Assembly: GCA_933228895.1 (NCBI GenBank)
Contig: OW121848.1
Span: 163,510,688-163,574,687 of the forward strand
Source of the DNA: Platycnemis pennipes
Taxonomy: Eukaryota; Arthropoda; Insecta; Odonata; Platycnemididae
Direction: 5' to 3'
Length of the DNA stretch: 64,000 nucleotides
A program made the translations under genes and the position numbers. The notes below the pieces were generated by a model. It was not told the DNA's origin. It saw only the letters and a list, made by a program, of their open reading frames with translations, and made no database searches. This document shows positions 1 to 11,783 of the stretch, piece by piece. The first letter of the stretch is position 1. Each line of letters starts with the position of its first letter.

Positions 1-176
1 AGGCTATGTCAGAGAGGACTTAATTTTAATTTTTGTATTAATATGGATACAATAAGAACACATAGTGTTTATTTTAATGGTAAATACGGTAAAATGAGCA
101 ATTTGATTGATTTTTTAAACATCTCTGGTTTCACTTCATCTATGAAATTTAAAACATAGTCTCTTATCTTACGCAG
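1..176 (+). other. 3' end of the intron upstream of exon 1
   Basis: AT-rich sequence ending in a pyrimidine-rich stretch and the acceptor CTTACGCAG at 168-176. It matches none of the three intron classes seen later in the array closely enough to assign. It shows the gene continues beyond the left edge of the window. Confidence 0.6.
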
Positions 177-752
177 TTCGTCAAGTACCTATATGACTCC
201 GGATTGGACATCTACAATTACCTCAACTTCATCAACGACCTTTTGGGTCTCCCTCATGTGAATCCTCCCACACGCCAGAAATTTGCCGCTCCAAAAACCA
301 TTATGAGCATGCTCTTCGAAATCCTGTCTGTCCTGCCCATCCAAGACATCGAGAACTTCTATCATGAGAAAGTCGAAAACGATCCTGATTTCCTTAACCT
401 CCTAAACAGGATGAGGTCTCCGGAATTCAAGGCGATAGTTGACAAACTGCACAGCATGCCAGAATACAACGATATGCTGGACAAACTGAGGGAAGACGGA
501 GTGCCAATTGACGAGATCAGGAAGACGATCGACGACTTCTTCGGTTGGGGAAGGATGCACCTCCACTCGACAAGGGATCTAGGCGACCTCTTCGATCAAC
601 TAATGGACCTTATTCCTTCGCAAAAGATTCTCGAAATAATTCTAGACCACGTGCAGAATGATCCAGAAGTTCAAGAAGCAATAGCATACATGAAATCAGA
701 CGACTTCAAGACAATTATAACAACTGTACAATCCTTACCCGAATTTGCAGAT
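177..752 (+). CDS. MA-repeat exon 1 (divergent duplex unit)
   Basis: 576 bp, 192 codons, phase 0-0, bounded by CAG at 174-176 and GTAAGT at 753. The protein shows the family pattern: an N-terminal segment ending near FGLP-type residues (here LLGLPHVNPP), then repeat A with NDPDFLNLL, RSPEFK, MPEYNDML and DDFFGWG, then repeat B with NDPEVQEAIAYMKS up to LPEFAD. It is the most divergent exon of the array, with lower GC and about one extra residue in the linker after NPP, where later exons carry SRRHSRS. It aligns to exons 3-11 over its whole length, so it is an older, unhomogenised member. The residue often taken as a start (TTG at 204) is an internal leucine codon, not an initiator. Confidence 0.85.
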
Positions 753-1113
753 GTAAGTAATTTCGTTAACTTACACCCAACCATCCCAAATTGAGCTAAA
801 AGTATTGATGCAACAAGGCTATAATACCGAATAAAAAGCCCTTAAACTATAAGGAATAAAACCCAGCAACTCAATAATGAAATATACAAAATAGCACGTA
901 TCACTGCAAATATAAAACTAGAGAAATTAAATTTAATGCCCAATTTTAGATTAAAATCATGAATGCAAAAGCAATAATAAGGAATATATGTCCTCTGATA
1001 ATAATTATAAAAGTAAATGAATAGTCTTACCTTATTGTATATTCGTAGTGCTAGTTTGGTAATCAGACTGACACAGAATTGAATTGACCAATGAATTATT
1101 TTCCTAATTTCAG
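753..1113 (+). other. Intron 1 (361 bp)
   Basis: Short AT-rich intron from GTAAGT to TTTCAG. It is far shorter than the 1.6-2.4 kb introns elsewhere in the array and I see no transposon in it. It is unlike intron classes A, B and C, consistent with this end of the array lying outside the amplified region. Confidence 0.75.
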
Positions 1114-1689
1114 TTTGTTAAGTACCTGTATGACTCTGGATTGGACATCTACACATACGTCAATGACTTCAACAATATGTTTGGCTTGCCAACAATAAGT
1201 CCACCCACGATCAGGTTCAAATATCACACCAGAAGTATCATGAGCATGGTGAACGAGATTCTCTCCGTCTTGCCTTTGGATGAGATAAAGCAGTTTTACC
1301 ACGATAAGTTGGAAAACAACCCTGACTTCATAAACCTCGTCAACAGATTAAAGTCGCCCGAATTCCAGACCATAGTCAACACATTGCACAATCTACCAGA
1401 ATACAAGGACATGCTGGATCGCTTGAAGAGCCATGGAATACCTGTCGAAGAGATCAAGAAAGCCATCGACGACTTCTTCGGATGGGGATCCAGGACCGCC
1501 CGCGTCTCCTCCCATCTCGACGACCTCTTCAAGGAGTTCATGGCCCTCATCCCCCTCGACAAGATCCTCGGCATCGTCGCCAACCACCTGCAGAACGACC
1601 CCGAGGTGCAGGAGGCCTTCGCCTACATGAAGTCGCCCGAATTCGCCCAGATCGTCGCGACCGTTGACAGCAACCCCGCCTTCCAAGAC
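1114..1689 (+). CDS. MA-repeat exon 2 (chimeric: divergent 5' half, homogenised 3' half)
   Basis: 576 bp, phase 0-0, acceptor TTTCAG at 1108-1113, donor GTGAGT at 1690. The first ~350 bases are divergent and AT-richer, like exon 1 (NNPDFINLV, KSPEFQ, LPEYKDML, PVEEIKKAIDDFFGWG). From about 1464 the sequence is essentially identical to exons 5-11, and the match runs past the donor into the first ~55 bases of the intron (to about 1744). Residue 151 is Ile, as in exons 5, 6, 7, 9 and 11 (their residue 150). The abrupt switch inside one exon is the signature of gene conversion or unequal crossing-over from the array into its edge. Confidence 0.88.
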
Positions 1690-3607
1690 GTGAGTCTCTC
1701 TCCTCCTCCCACACCCCCTTCAGGAGGAAGCCTGCTGAAAACATAATTTATAAACTCACCTGTACACATTGCTAAACTTTTTACGTAGGTATTCCCACTG
1801 ATCCCCTCGCTATTCGCATTAATTAACACCGCTGCACCACCAATAACCTCAATATGAATCTTTCGGTGCCCATTCATGCTTCCACCCACTATAGTAGGTT
1901 GACAGATGCTTCCGCATAAATATAATTGCCTCCATTGAGCTTACATCACCTGAATCAATCTTCGTACTCTTGAGCTGGCACATATACATTTGCTACATTG
2001 TAAACGCCCACCCGGACGCAACGCAATCCTATAACAGGGACCTTGCCTATAACATTTCCGCATTTCAATGTAGCCCTAACATTTCCCCTCCTCCATTCCT
2101 TTCTCCCCTCCCCCTCCATTCTCCCCTAAGCCTTACACCCGACCAGCCCCAACGGCCTCTTTGCGTTCTAATCTTCTGATTAAGGAGGCTGCATTCCTCC
2201 CAAAATTTAAACAAGAATTTTTATTTTGTGTCTTTTGTACTTCTGCCGCCAAATCTGCCTGCCCTGTGATTATTATTGAATAATAATTAATAGATATTAT
2301 ATTTAGAAAGGCCCTTCGAAATGTTTTCCATTAAAAAAGAATGACAAACGGTAAATTTACTAACACGCTACTGTGAAATGGGTGTCTTCTGTTCTTAAAA
2401 ACTAATTGCAGACTTTCATTTGATATACTACAAGAGAAAAGGGATGACAATGTACACATTTTAAAAAGTAGTTTACACATTTCCCGCTAAGAGTCGATGC
2501 CAAACCAGTGCTGAGATTATAAAAATGGCTGAAATTCCATATGGGATATCTAAACTTGAAATCAACGATTTTCTAGAAACAACATGCCACCACCGGAATA
2601 TACTCACAGTATTCCACAAGCATGATAGGGACCTGATTGTGTGTTTGCTAATACCAATGGAACTTTTCGATACAGACCAATTTCACTCACTCGGTGATTC
2701 AACCCTAAGGTCGGTTTTCATAGGTGAGAGAGGAGCCCACCGCGTATTAATCCAATGGCGCGTGAAATAGACACATTCAGGGTAAGAGGGCGAGTTCCTT
2801 TCCCCGGGTCACATGTGATACTCTATCCAAGCTAAAAATGGCTTCATTGATGAAGTAGCCTTAAAATTTAAGATATACCTGACGAAAAGTATAATTGTAG
2901 ACATTCCTAAAGATGAAAACACAATCGAATTCTACATATAATACTTGAAGCCATAGCTCATTATGTACGAAGCTAAACAACCTAATACCATGTGAGTAGG
3001 CAACATAAAAATTAACCAAAAATTAACTTCTCCTCAGAATCCTATGCTTTTCCTACGGTAAAAAAAGGGTTGATAGAAAAAAGATCCACATTATAGCCCC
3101 TGTAAAATGTAACTATGTTTTGTATGTGGTATTCAATTTACAAGGTGGTATTTCCCGCCCGTCGAATGTCTTTGTGAATCATATATATACTCTTACATAT
3201 ATGCACAAACAAAATAAAGTATAGCGGTGAGAAAATATTAAACATTCAAACCTGAGAATATAAGCATAGTTCATGGATTATTCAAATTAATTTTAGAGAT
3301 TTCTTTCACAAGATATATGGTATTATCTTACTTTGTATAAACAAGTTTCCAATACTTCAAAATAAACACCATATTCTACAATCTTAATTTTTACCTAGCT
3401 GTTTGGAAATATTAATGAATATTATCGATACAGACATATACCATTAAAGAAAGAATTAAAAATAATATTCTTCCTCTGAAAATAAACGAATGGAAAAACT
3501 TCAGAAGTGTAATCACGCTCACCACTGCACTAAGGGCAATACAAACAATTCGGTTACATCCTTCGAAATAGCATCACAATTGCAATGGCATCTTTATCTC
3601 CCTACAG
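1690..3607 (+). other. Intron 2 (1918 bp)
   Basis: Donor GTGAGT, acceptor CCTACAG. The first ~55 bases match the array introns, then unique sequence follows. From about 2800 on, and strongly from about 3120, it resembles the class B introns (5 and 6), including the block before the acceptor with a CAATTGCAATGGCATC-type motif. Short ORFs inside (for example 2525-2770) have no recognisable family and are taken as chance. Confidence 0.7.
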
Positions 3608-4180
3608 CTGCTGCAGTACGTCTACAGCGCCGGCGTCGACGTCTACTCCTACATCAACATGATCCACGACATCTTCGGCCTTCCACACGTCAACCCCCCT
3701 CTCCTCAGCCGCCGCCACTCCAGGTCCATCAACAGCATGATCGAGGAAATACTCGCCGTCCTCCCCGTCGCTGAAATGGAGGATTTCTTCAACAACACGC
3801 TCATGAAGGACCCCGACTTCCTGGCCCTCGTCGCCAAGCTCAGGGCCCCCGAGTTCGCAGAGCTGGTCGCCCAAGTCAAGGCCATGCCCGAGTACCAGGA
3901 CTTGCTGGCCCGCCTCAAGGCCCACGGCGTCGACTACGAAGCTATCCAGAAGATTATCGACGACTTCTTCGGATGGGGATCCAGGACCGCCCGCGTCTCC
4001 TCCCATCTCGACGACCTCTTCAAGGAGTTCATGGCCCTCATCCCCCTCGACAAGGTCCTCGGCATCGTCGCCAACCACCTGCAGAACGACCCCGAGGTGC
4101 AGGAGGCCTTCGCCTACATGAAGTCGCCCGAATTCGCCCAGATCGTCGCGACCGTTGACAGCAACCCCGCCTTCCAAGAC
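3608..4180 (+). CDS. MA-repeat exon 3 (array type, Val150)
   Basis: 573 bp, 191 codons, phase 0-0; reference copy for numbering. Residues 1-31 (LLQYVYSAG to NPP) complete repeat B of the previous exon. The basic linker 34-39 (SRRHSR) follows. Repeat A spans ~44-124 (KDPDF 67-71, APEF 80-83, PEYQDLL 94-100, DDFFGWG 118-124). A second short basic linker (SRTAR 125-129) leads into the first part of repeat B at ~137-191 (NDPEVQEA 160-167, SPEF 173-176, NPAFQD 186-191). There is an N-glycosylation sequon NNT at 62-64. GC content is very high relative to flanking introns. Residue 150 is Val, shared with exons 4, 8 and 10. The family role is a secreted gut lipid-binding repeat; the function of this protein is inferred. 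Confidence 0.9.
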
Positions 4181-6297
4181 GTGAGTCTCTCTCCTCCTCC
4201 CACACCCCCTTCGCGAGGAAGCCTGCTGAAAACATCCCCCACTCGCTACGAGACATCCTTTCTATCCTCCCCATATTCCATTTCCCCTCAAACATATCTC
4301 CAAGCACTGCCGAACGAATAGATCACCTAACTCTTCCTATGTGCTTAGAGGTAGTCGCAGATATGACAATTCTGCCACTTTTATCCTTCGCAAAAACTCG
4401 GAGGTTATTCGAATCCTGAGGATTATTTTTTTAACGTTTGCCACCCGTAAAAAGCAATCCAATTGCAATCGTAACCATCACAAGTAATACATTTCGTATG
4501 ACTTTCCTTAAACTGAACACATAACTTGTTTCTTGACAAGCTTGCATCCCACCCACTCGCTAAGAGGCCTCCTTTCTATCCTCCCCATATTCCATTTCCC
4601 CTTTAGCTAATTTCAAGCACTGCCGAACGAATGGATCACCTAACTCTTCCTATGTGCTTAGAGGTAGTCGCAGATATGACAATTCTGCCACTTTTAACCT
4701 ACGCAAACACTCGGAGGGGATTTAATCTAGAGGATTAATAACCCATATTCATCATTCATTCCAGTGGCCTCAATTGAGGTCATATTTAGTCATTCCATTT
4801 GACTGACTTAATGATTGTATACATTTTATCCATTTTAAACACATTCGTTCCAACAGTCTGCGTATGAGTGTGCTCCCCAATTTATTTTGATAGAGTATTA
4901 AACTAAATTCAATAATTCATCTGAATAATCTTAGGAATGCCGCATGAAATAAACCTATCAGTCCGTTCTGAATGTAACGACTGACCTAGCTATTTGAATC
5001 AGCTGCCATTCTGTGCTTACACAACTTCATTGCCCTTACAATAACATATTGGCATTCATGGTCATTTCTAGAAAAAAAAATTACCACTTTCCCTATGCTT
5101 CCATTCGTAGATTTTGCAAAGCAACGAAAAAACCGAAAGAAAGACCAAGAAATTTCAAAGCCAATTCCACATTTTGGATAATTTACGATATCTTAGCATA
5201 ACATTTTCGCTAAAATAATAGATTTTGAGAGATTGTCCGGAAAAAAAAACCCTAAAATGACAAACATTACTTAAAAATTATCTATATTATTAAAGAAAAT
5301 AATATATTTCGCATTCTCAATTAATGGAAAACAGAATAAGCTAAAATAATTATTAACTTACAGCGCAATAAGGCCTACGAGGTTACAGTCAATGAATAAT
5401 AGCGGAAAAAATTGTGTTTTAATACGTAAATCGACCTCTCATGAAGTAAAACCAAAGAGCGTAGCACACCACAAAAGAGCCATTCACTTATTTGTATACA
5501 TTTCATTTGAAGTGTAAGTGCCAGGTCCATTAGCTCTCTTTCGAAATATATACATATTTTTCCAAGTTAAAAATTGCTTCATTGATGAAGCAGTCATTAA
5601 ATTTAAGATATACATGACAAAAAGATCCAGGTAGAAAAGTTGATGCCATACCTACGAAGCCAAAAACCTACTACCATGTGAGTAAGCAACATAAATATAA
5701 CCTTAAAAAAAATTTCTCCTCAATATACTATGCTTTTTTACGGAACAAAAGAGATGATAGAAAAATGACCCACATTAGGGCCCTAGGAAAATATATTTAT
5801 GTTTGTGCCAGTGCATTTTTGTATGTCGTTTTGAAATTCCAAGATGAAAGCTCCCACAATTTGAATGTCTTTCTGGATCATAATGCATAAAAGCATACAT
5901 AAAATTAAGATTAGCAGTGAGAAAATATTGAACATTCGCACCTAGAATAAAAGGATTATTCTTTGATTATTTCAAATTGAATTATAGACTTTTTTCCGAA
6001 GATTAAAAAGGTGTGGATTTTCTTAATAGAAACTAATTTCACCGAAGTGAAAATCGAGATAATATTCCACAATTTAATTTTTACAGCACTATTTGTGAAT
6101 AATAATTAACATATTCAATACAGAACCATATACCTTTAAAAACAATTAAAAGTAATCTTCTTCGTCTTCAATAAACTAATAGAAAAGAATTATAAAAGGA
6201 ATCACGCACAGCACTCTACCAACGGCAATATAAATTTCTTCGGTTACATCCGTCGAAATCGCATCACAATTGCAATGGCATCTTTATCTCCCTGCAG
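4181..6297 (+). other. Intron 3 (2117 bp, hybrid class C head joined to class A body)
   Basis: GTGAGT to CCTGCAG. The first ~364 bases match the heads of the class C introns (7, 8, 10). At 4544/4545 the sequence switches to a class A head, so ~170 bases (about 4230-4400) are repeated, slightly diverged, ~313 bases downstream. The rest matches introns 9 and 11. It is almost identical to intron 4. Small ORFs at 5013-5201 and 5678-5890 also occur at the same place in intron 4 and are not recognisable proteins. Confidence 0.85.
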
Positions 6298-6870
6298 CTG
6301 CTGCAGTACGTCTACAGCGCCGGCGTCGACGTCTACTCCTACATCAACATGATCCACGACATCTTCGGCCTTCCACACGTCAACCCCCCTCTCCTCAGCC
6401 GCCGCCACTCCAGGTCCATCAACAGCATGATCGAGGAAATACTCGCCGTCCTCCCCGTCGCTGAAATGGAGGATTTCTTCAACAACACGCTCATGAAGGA
6501 CCCCGACTTCCTGGCCCTCGTCGCCAAGCTCAGGGCCCCCGAGTTCGCAGAGCTGGTCGCCCAAGTCAAGGCCATGCCCGAGTACCAGGACTTGCTGGCC
6601 CGCCTCAAGGCCCACGGCGTCGACTACGAAGCTATCCAGAAGATTATCGACGACTTCTTCGGATGGGGATCCAGGACCGCCCGCGTCTCCTCCCATCTCG
6701 ACGACCTCTTCAAGGAGTTCATGGCCCTCATCCCCCTCGACAAGGTCCTCGGCATCGTCGCCAACCACCTGCAGAACGACCCCGAGGTGCAGGAGGCCTT
6801 CGCCTACATGAAGTCGCCCGAATTCGCCCAGATCGTCGCGACCGTTGACAGCAACCCCGCCTTCCAAGAC
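6298..6870 (+). CDS. MA-repeat exon 4 (array type, Val150)
   Basis: 573 bp, phase 0-0, acceptor CCTGCAG, donor GTGAGT. I saw no coding difference from exon 3 and it carries the same Val150 marker. With intron 4 it forms the second copy of a 2690-bp tandem duplication (3608-6297 against 6298-8987). Domain layout is as in exon 3. Confidence 0.9.
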
Positions 6871-8987
6871 GTGAGTCTCTCTCCTCCTCCCACACCCCCT
6901 TCGCGAGGAAGCCTGCTGAAAACATCCCCCACTCGCTACGAGACATCCTTTCTATCCTCCCCATATTCCATTTCCCCTCAAACATATCTCCAAGCACTGC
7001 CGAACGAATAGATCACCTAACTCTTCCTATGTGCTTAGAGGTAGTCGCAGATATGACAATTCTGCCACTTTTATCCTTCGCAAAAACTCGGAGGTTATTC
7101 GAATCCTGAGGATTATTTTTTTAACGTTTGCCACCCGTAAAAAGCAATCCAATTGCAATCGTAACCATCACAAGTAATACATTTCGTATGACTTTCCTTA
7201 AACTGAACACATAACTTGTTTCTTGACAAGCTTGCATCCCACCCACTCGCTAAGAGGCCTCCTTTCTATCCTCCCCATATTCCATTTCCCCTTTAGCTAA
7301 TTTCAAGCACTGCCGAACGAATGGATCACCTAACTCTTCCTATGTGCTTAGAGGTAGTCGCAGATATGACAATTCTGCCACTTTTAACCTACGCAAACAC
7401 TCGGAGGGGATTTAATCTAGAGGATTAATAACCCATATTCATCATTCATTCCAGTGGCCTCAATTGAGGTCATATTTAGTCATTCCATTTGACTGACTTA
7501 ATGATTGTATACATTTTATCCATTTTAAACACATTCGTTCCAACAGTCTGCGTATGAGTGTGCTCCCCAATTTATTTTGATAGAGTATTAAACTAAATTC
7601 AATAATTCATCTGAATAATCTTAGGAATGCCGCATGAAATAAACCTATCAGTCCGTTCTGAATGTAACGACTGACCTAGCTATTTGAATCAGCTGCCATT
7701 CTGTGCTTACACAACTTCATTGCCCTTACAATAACATATTGGCATTCATGGTCATTTCTAGAAAAAAAAATTACCACTTTCCCTATGCTTCCATTCGTAG
7801 ATTTTGCAAAGCAACGAAAAAACCGAAAGAAAGACCAAGAAATTTCAAAGCCAATTCCACATTTTGGATAATTTACGATATCTTAGCATAACATTTTCGC
7901 TAAAATAATAGATTTTGAGAGATTGTCCGGAAAAAAAAACCCTAAAATGACAAACATTACTTAAAAATTATCTATATTATTAAAGAAAATAATATATTTC
8001 GCATTCTCAATTAATGGAAAACAGAATAAGCTAAAATAATTATTAACTTACAGCGCAATAAGGCCTACGAGGTTACAGTCAATGAATAATAGCGGAAAAA
8101 ATTGTGTTTTAATACGTAAATCGACCTCTCATGAAGTAAAACCAAAGAGCGTAGCACACCACAAAAGAGCCATTCACTTATTTGTATACATTTCATTTGA
8201 AGTGTAAGTGCCAGGTCCATTAGCTCTCTTTCGAAATATATACATATTTTTCCAAGTTAAAAATTGCTTCATTGATGAAGCAGTCATTAAATTTAAGATA
8301 TACATGACAAAAAGATCCAGGTAGAAAAGTTGATGCCATACCTACGAAGCCAAAAACCTACTACCATGTGAGTAAGCAACATAAATATAACCTTAAAAAA
8401 AATTTCTCCTCAATATACTATGCTTTTTTACGGAACAAAAGAGATGATAGAAAAATGACCCACATTAGGGCCCTAGGAAAATATATTTATGTTTGTGCCA
8501 GTGCATTTTTGTATGTCGTTTTGAAATTCCAAGATGAAAGCTCCCACAATTTGAATGTCTTTCTGGATCATAATGCATATAAGCATACATAAAATTAAGA
8601 TTAGCAGTGAGAAAATATTGAACATTCGCACCTAGAATAAAAGGATTATTCTTTGATTATTTCAAATTGAATTATAGACTTTTTTCCGAAGATTAAAAAG
8701 GTGTGGATTTACTTAATAGAAACTAATTTCACCGAAGTGAAAATCGAGATAATATTCCACAATTTAATTTTTACAGCACTATTTGTGAATAATAATTAAC
8801 ATATTCAATACAGAACCATATACCTTTAAAAACAATTAAAAGTAATCTTCTTCGTCTTCAATAAACTAATAGAAAAGAATTATAAAAGGAATCACGCACA
8901 GCACTCTACCAACGGCAATATAAATTTCTTCGGTTACATCCGTCGAAATCGCATCACAATTGCAATGGCATCTTTATCTCCCTACAG
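6871..8987 (+). other. Intron 4 (2117 bp, duplicate of intron 3)
   Basis: Same length as intron 3 and offset by exactly 2690 bases. The differences I noticed are single substitutions at 8580 (a against t partner 5890), 8711 (partner 6021) and 8984 (partner 6294, in the acceptor). It retains the same class C/class A junction at about 7234. Confidence 0.9.
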
Positions 8988-9560
8988 CTGCTGCAGTACG
9001 TCTACAGCGCCGGCGTCGACGTCTACTCCTACATCAACATGATCCACGACATCTTCGGCCTTCCACACGTCAACCCCCCTCTCCTCAGCCACCGCCACTC
9101 CAGGTCCATCAACAGCATGATCGAGGAAATACTCGCCGTCCTCCCCGTCGCTGAAATGGAGGATTTCTTCAACAACACGCTCATGAAGGACCCCGACTTC
9201 CTGGCCCTCGTCGCCAAGCTCAGGGCCCCCGAGTTCGCAGAGCTGGTCGCCCAAGTCAAGGCCATGCCCGAGTACCAGGACTTGCTGGCCCGCCTCAAGG
9301 CCCACGGCGTCGACTACGAAGCTATCCAGAAGATTATCGACGACTTCTTCGGATGGGGATCCAGGACCGCCCGCGTCTCCTCCCATCTCGACGACCTCTT
9401 CAAGGAGTTCATGGCCCTCATCCCCCTCGACAAGATCCTCGGCATCGTCGCCAACCACCTGCAGAACGACCCCGAGGTGCAGGAGGCCTTCGCCTACATG
9501 AAGTCACCCGAATTCGCCCAGATCGTCGCGACCGTTGACAGCAACCCCGCCTTCCAAGAC
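8988..9560 (+). CDS. MA-repeat exon 5 (array type, Ile150, His35 variant)
   Basis: 573 bp, phase 0-0. Differs from exon 3 by Arg to His at residue 35 (SHRHS instead of SRRHS) and Val to Ile at 150. A synonymous TCA serine codon near 9505 is shared with exon 6 only. Its 5' half therefore tracks exons 3-4 and its 3' half tracks exon 6, placing an exchange point inside the exon. Loss of Arg35 removes one basic residue from the linker but leaves Arg36 and Arg39. Confidence 0.9.
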
Positions 9561-11783
9561 GTGAGTCTCTCTCCTCCCACACCCACTTCGCGAGGAAGCC
9601 TGCTGAAAACATCCCCCACTCGCTAAGAGACCTCCTTTCTATCCTCTCCATACTCCATTTCCCCTTTAGCTAATTTCAAGCACTGCCGAACGAATGGATC
9701 ACCTAACTCTTCCTATGCGCTTAGAGGTAGTCGCAGATATGACAATTCTGGCACTTTTATCCTTCGCAAAAACTCTGAGGATAGTCGATTCGAGAGGATG
9801 AATATGTCAATGATTGCCACCCGTAAAAAAAACACTACAATTGTTCTCGTAACCATTACAAGTAATACGTCTCCAATGTCTTTCCTTAAACTGAAATCCA
9901 ACCTGTTTACATCACAAACTTGTCGACATAATGGCCAATAAGTAATTATTTCCTTTCTTACATACGCATGCGTCTAAATATACCTATATATATCTTTCAA
10001 AATGTTTTCCATTACAAAGGAATAGCTAACGGTTAACTTGCTAACATGCTACTGTGAAATGGGTGTCTTCTATTTATTTCATACCTCCTTGATACATAAC
10101 ATTGTATTTTCAATGGCTTCGTTTCGGGATTTCATCTGAATGAAAACGTTACTTACGATGATTCCATATTCATCATTCATTCCAGTGGCTTCAGATGAGG
10201 TAATATTGTGCAGTATTCAATCATTTAAATCGAGTGACTTAATGATTATGTACATTTATCCTATTTTAAACACATGCGTTCCATTAGTCTGCGCATGTAT
10301 TTTTTCTGCAATTGTATTTGATACAGTTGTAAACTAAATTCTATAACTCATCTGAATAATCTTAGAAATGTCGCATAAAAAAACCTATCAGTCTGTTCGG
10401 AATATAACGACTGACCTTGCTATTTGAATCAGCTTCCATTCAGTGCTTATATACTTTCCATGCCCTTGCAATAAACATATTGCAGTTCACGGCTTTTCCT
10501 GGGAAAATAATGACTACTTCCTTGATATTTCCATTCGTAGATTTGTCAACGCATCAAAGAACCGAAAAGAAAGACCAATAAATTACAACGCCAATTGCAC
10601 ATGTTGGTGAAATTTGGATTTCATTGGATAACATTTTTGCTAAAATAATACATTTTGAAAGTTTATACGGAAAAATCACTTACAATGAAAGACAATTCAT
10701 TAAAAAATTATTATTGAAAAAATTACGTATCTTATTGAAGAATAGAATATTTTTCGCATTCTCCAACGATGGAAAATATAATATTGTGAAATAATTATTC
10801 ATAAAATTGCGAAAAGGCCTAAGAGGTTACAGTCAACGGATAACAACGGAAAATGTTTATTTTGTTACGTAAACCGACCTCTCATGAAGTACACCCAAAG
10901 AGCGTATCACACCACAAAAGTGAAATTCACTGATTGGCATAGATTTGACTTAGAGTGTAAGTGCCACGTCAATTAGTTCTCATTCGAAATATATACATCA
11001 TTTTCAGAGTAACAAATGGTTTCATTGATGAAGTAGTCCAAAATATAAGATATACCTGACAAAAACTCTAATTGTAAACATTCCTAAAGATGAAAACACA
11101 ATCGAATTCAATACATAAGTCATGAAGCCATAGCTCATTACCTACGAAGCTAAATTACCCACTACCATGTGAGTAAGGAACATAAAAATAAACAAAAAAC
11201 AAACTTCTCCTCAGTATACTATACTTTTTTACGGAAAAAAAGAGTTGATAGAAAAATGTCCCACATTAGGGCCCTAGGAAAATGTAACTGTTTTGTATGT
11301 GGTATTGAATTTTCAAGGTAATAGTTCCCGCCCTTCGAATGTCTTAGTGAATCATATTAATACTCTTACATATATGCATATATAAAATTAAATATAGCAG
11401 TGAAAGAATATTAAACATTCAAACCTGAGAATATAAGCATAATTCTTGGATTATTAAAAATTCAATTTTAGGGATTTCTTTCACAAGATTTAGGGTATGA
11501 ACTTACTTTATAGAAACAAATTTCCAATATTTCAAAATCAACACCATATTCATTAATCTTAATTTTTACGTAGCTGTTTGCAAATATTAATGAACATTTT
11601 CGACACTAACATATATACCTTTAAAGAAAGAATTAAAAGAAATATTCTTCCACTTAAATAAACGAATGGAAAAACTTCAGAAAAATAATCACGCACACCA
11701 CTGCACTAACGGCAATTTAAACAATTCGGTTACATCCTTCGAAATCGCATCACAATTGCAATGGCATCTTTATCTCCTTGCAG
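9561..11783 (+). other. Intron 5 (2223 bp, class B)
   Basis: Donor GTGAGT, acceptor CCTTGCAG. The head is shortened by three bases relative to other copies (CTCCTCCCACACCCAC). The body is distinct from class A but clearly homologous to it, with the same order of landmarks. Its 3' third matches intron 2. It is near-identical to intron 6. No transposon recognised. Confidence 0.82.

Noticed and set aside
3602..4177. Long antisense ORF (~190-207 residues) opposite exon 3, repeated opposite exons 4-11
   Set aside because: A by-product of GC-rich codons: the antisense frame lacks stops wherever the exon is homogenised, and it is interrupted opposite exons 1-2. Its composition is Gly/Val/Asp-rich with no domain pattern.
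3659..4321. Separate intronless genes starting at the internal ATG of each array exon and reading through the donor (up to 220 residues)
   Set aside because: The ATG is residue 18 of a conserved repeat. Homology starts exactly after the acceptor and ends at the GTGAGT donor; the read-through tail is intron sequence that differs between copies.
5013..5890. Short ORFs in introns 3, 4, 9 and 11
   Set aside because: No family pattern, not conserved in frame between intron classes, and duplicated only because the whole unit is duplicated.
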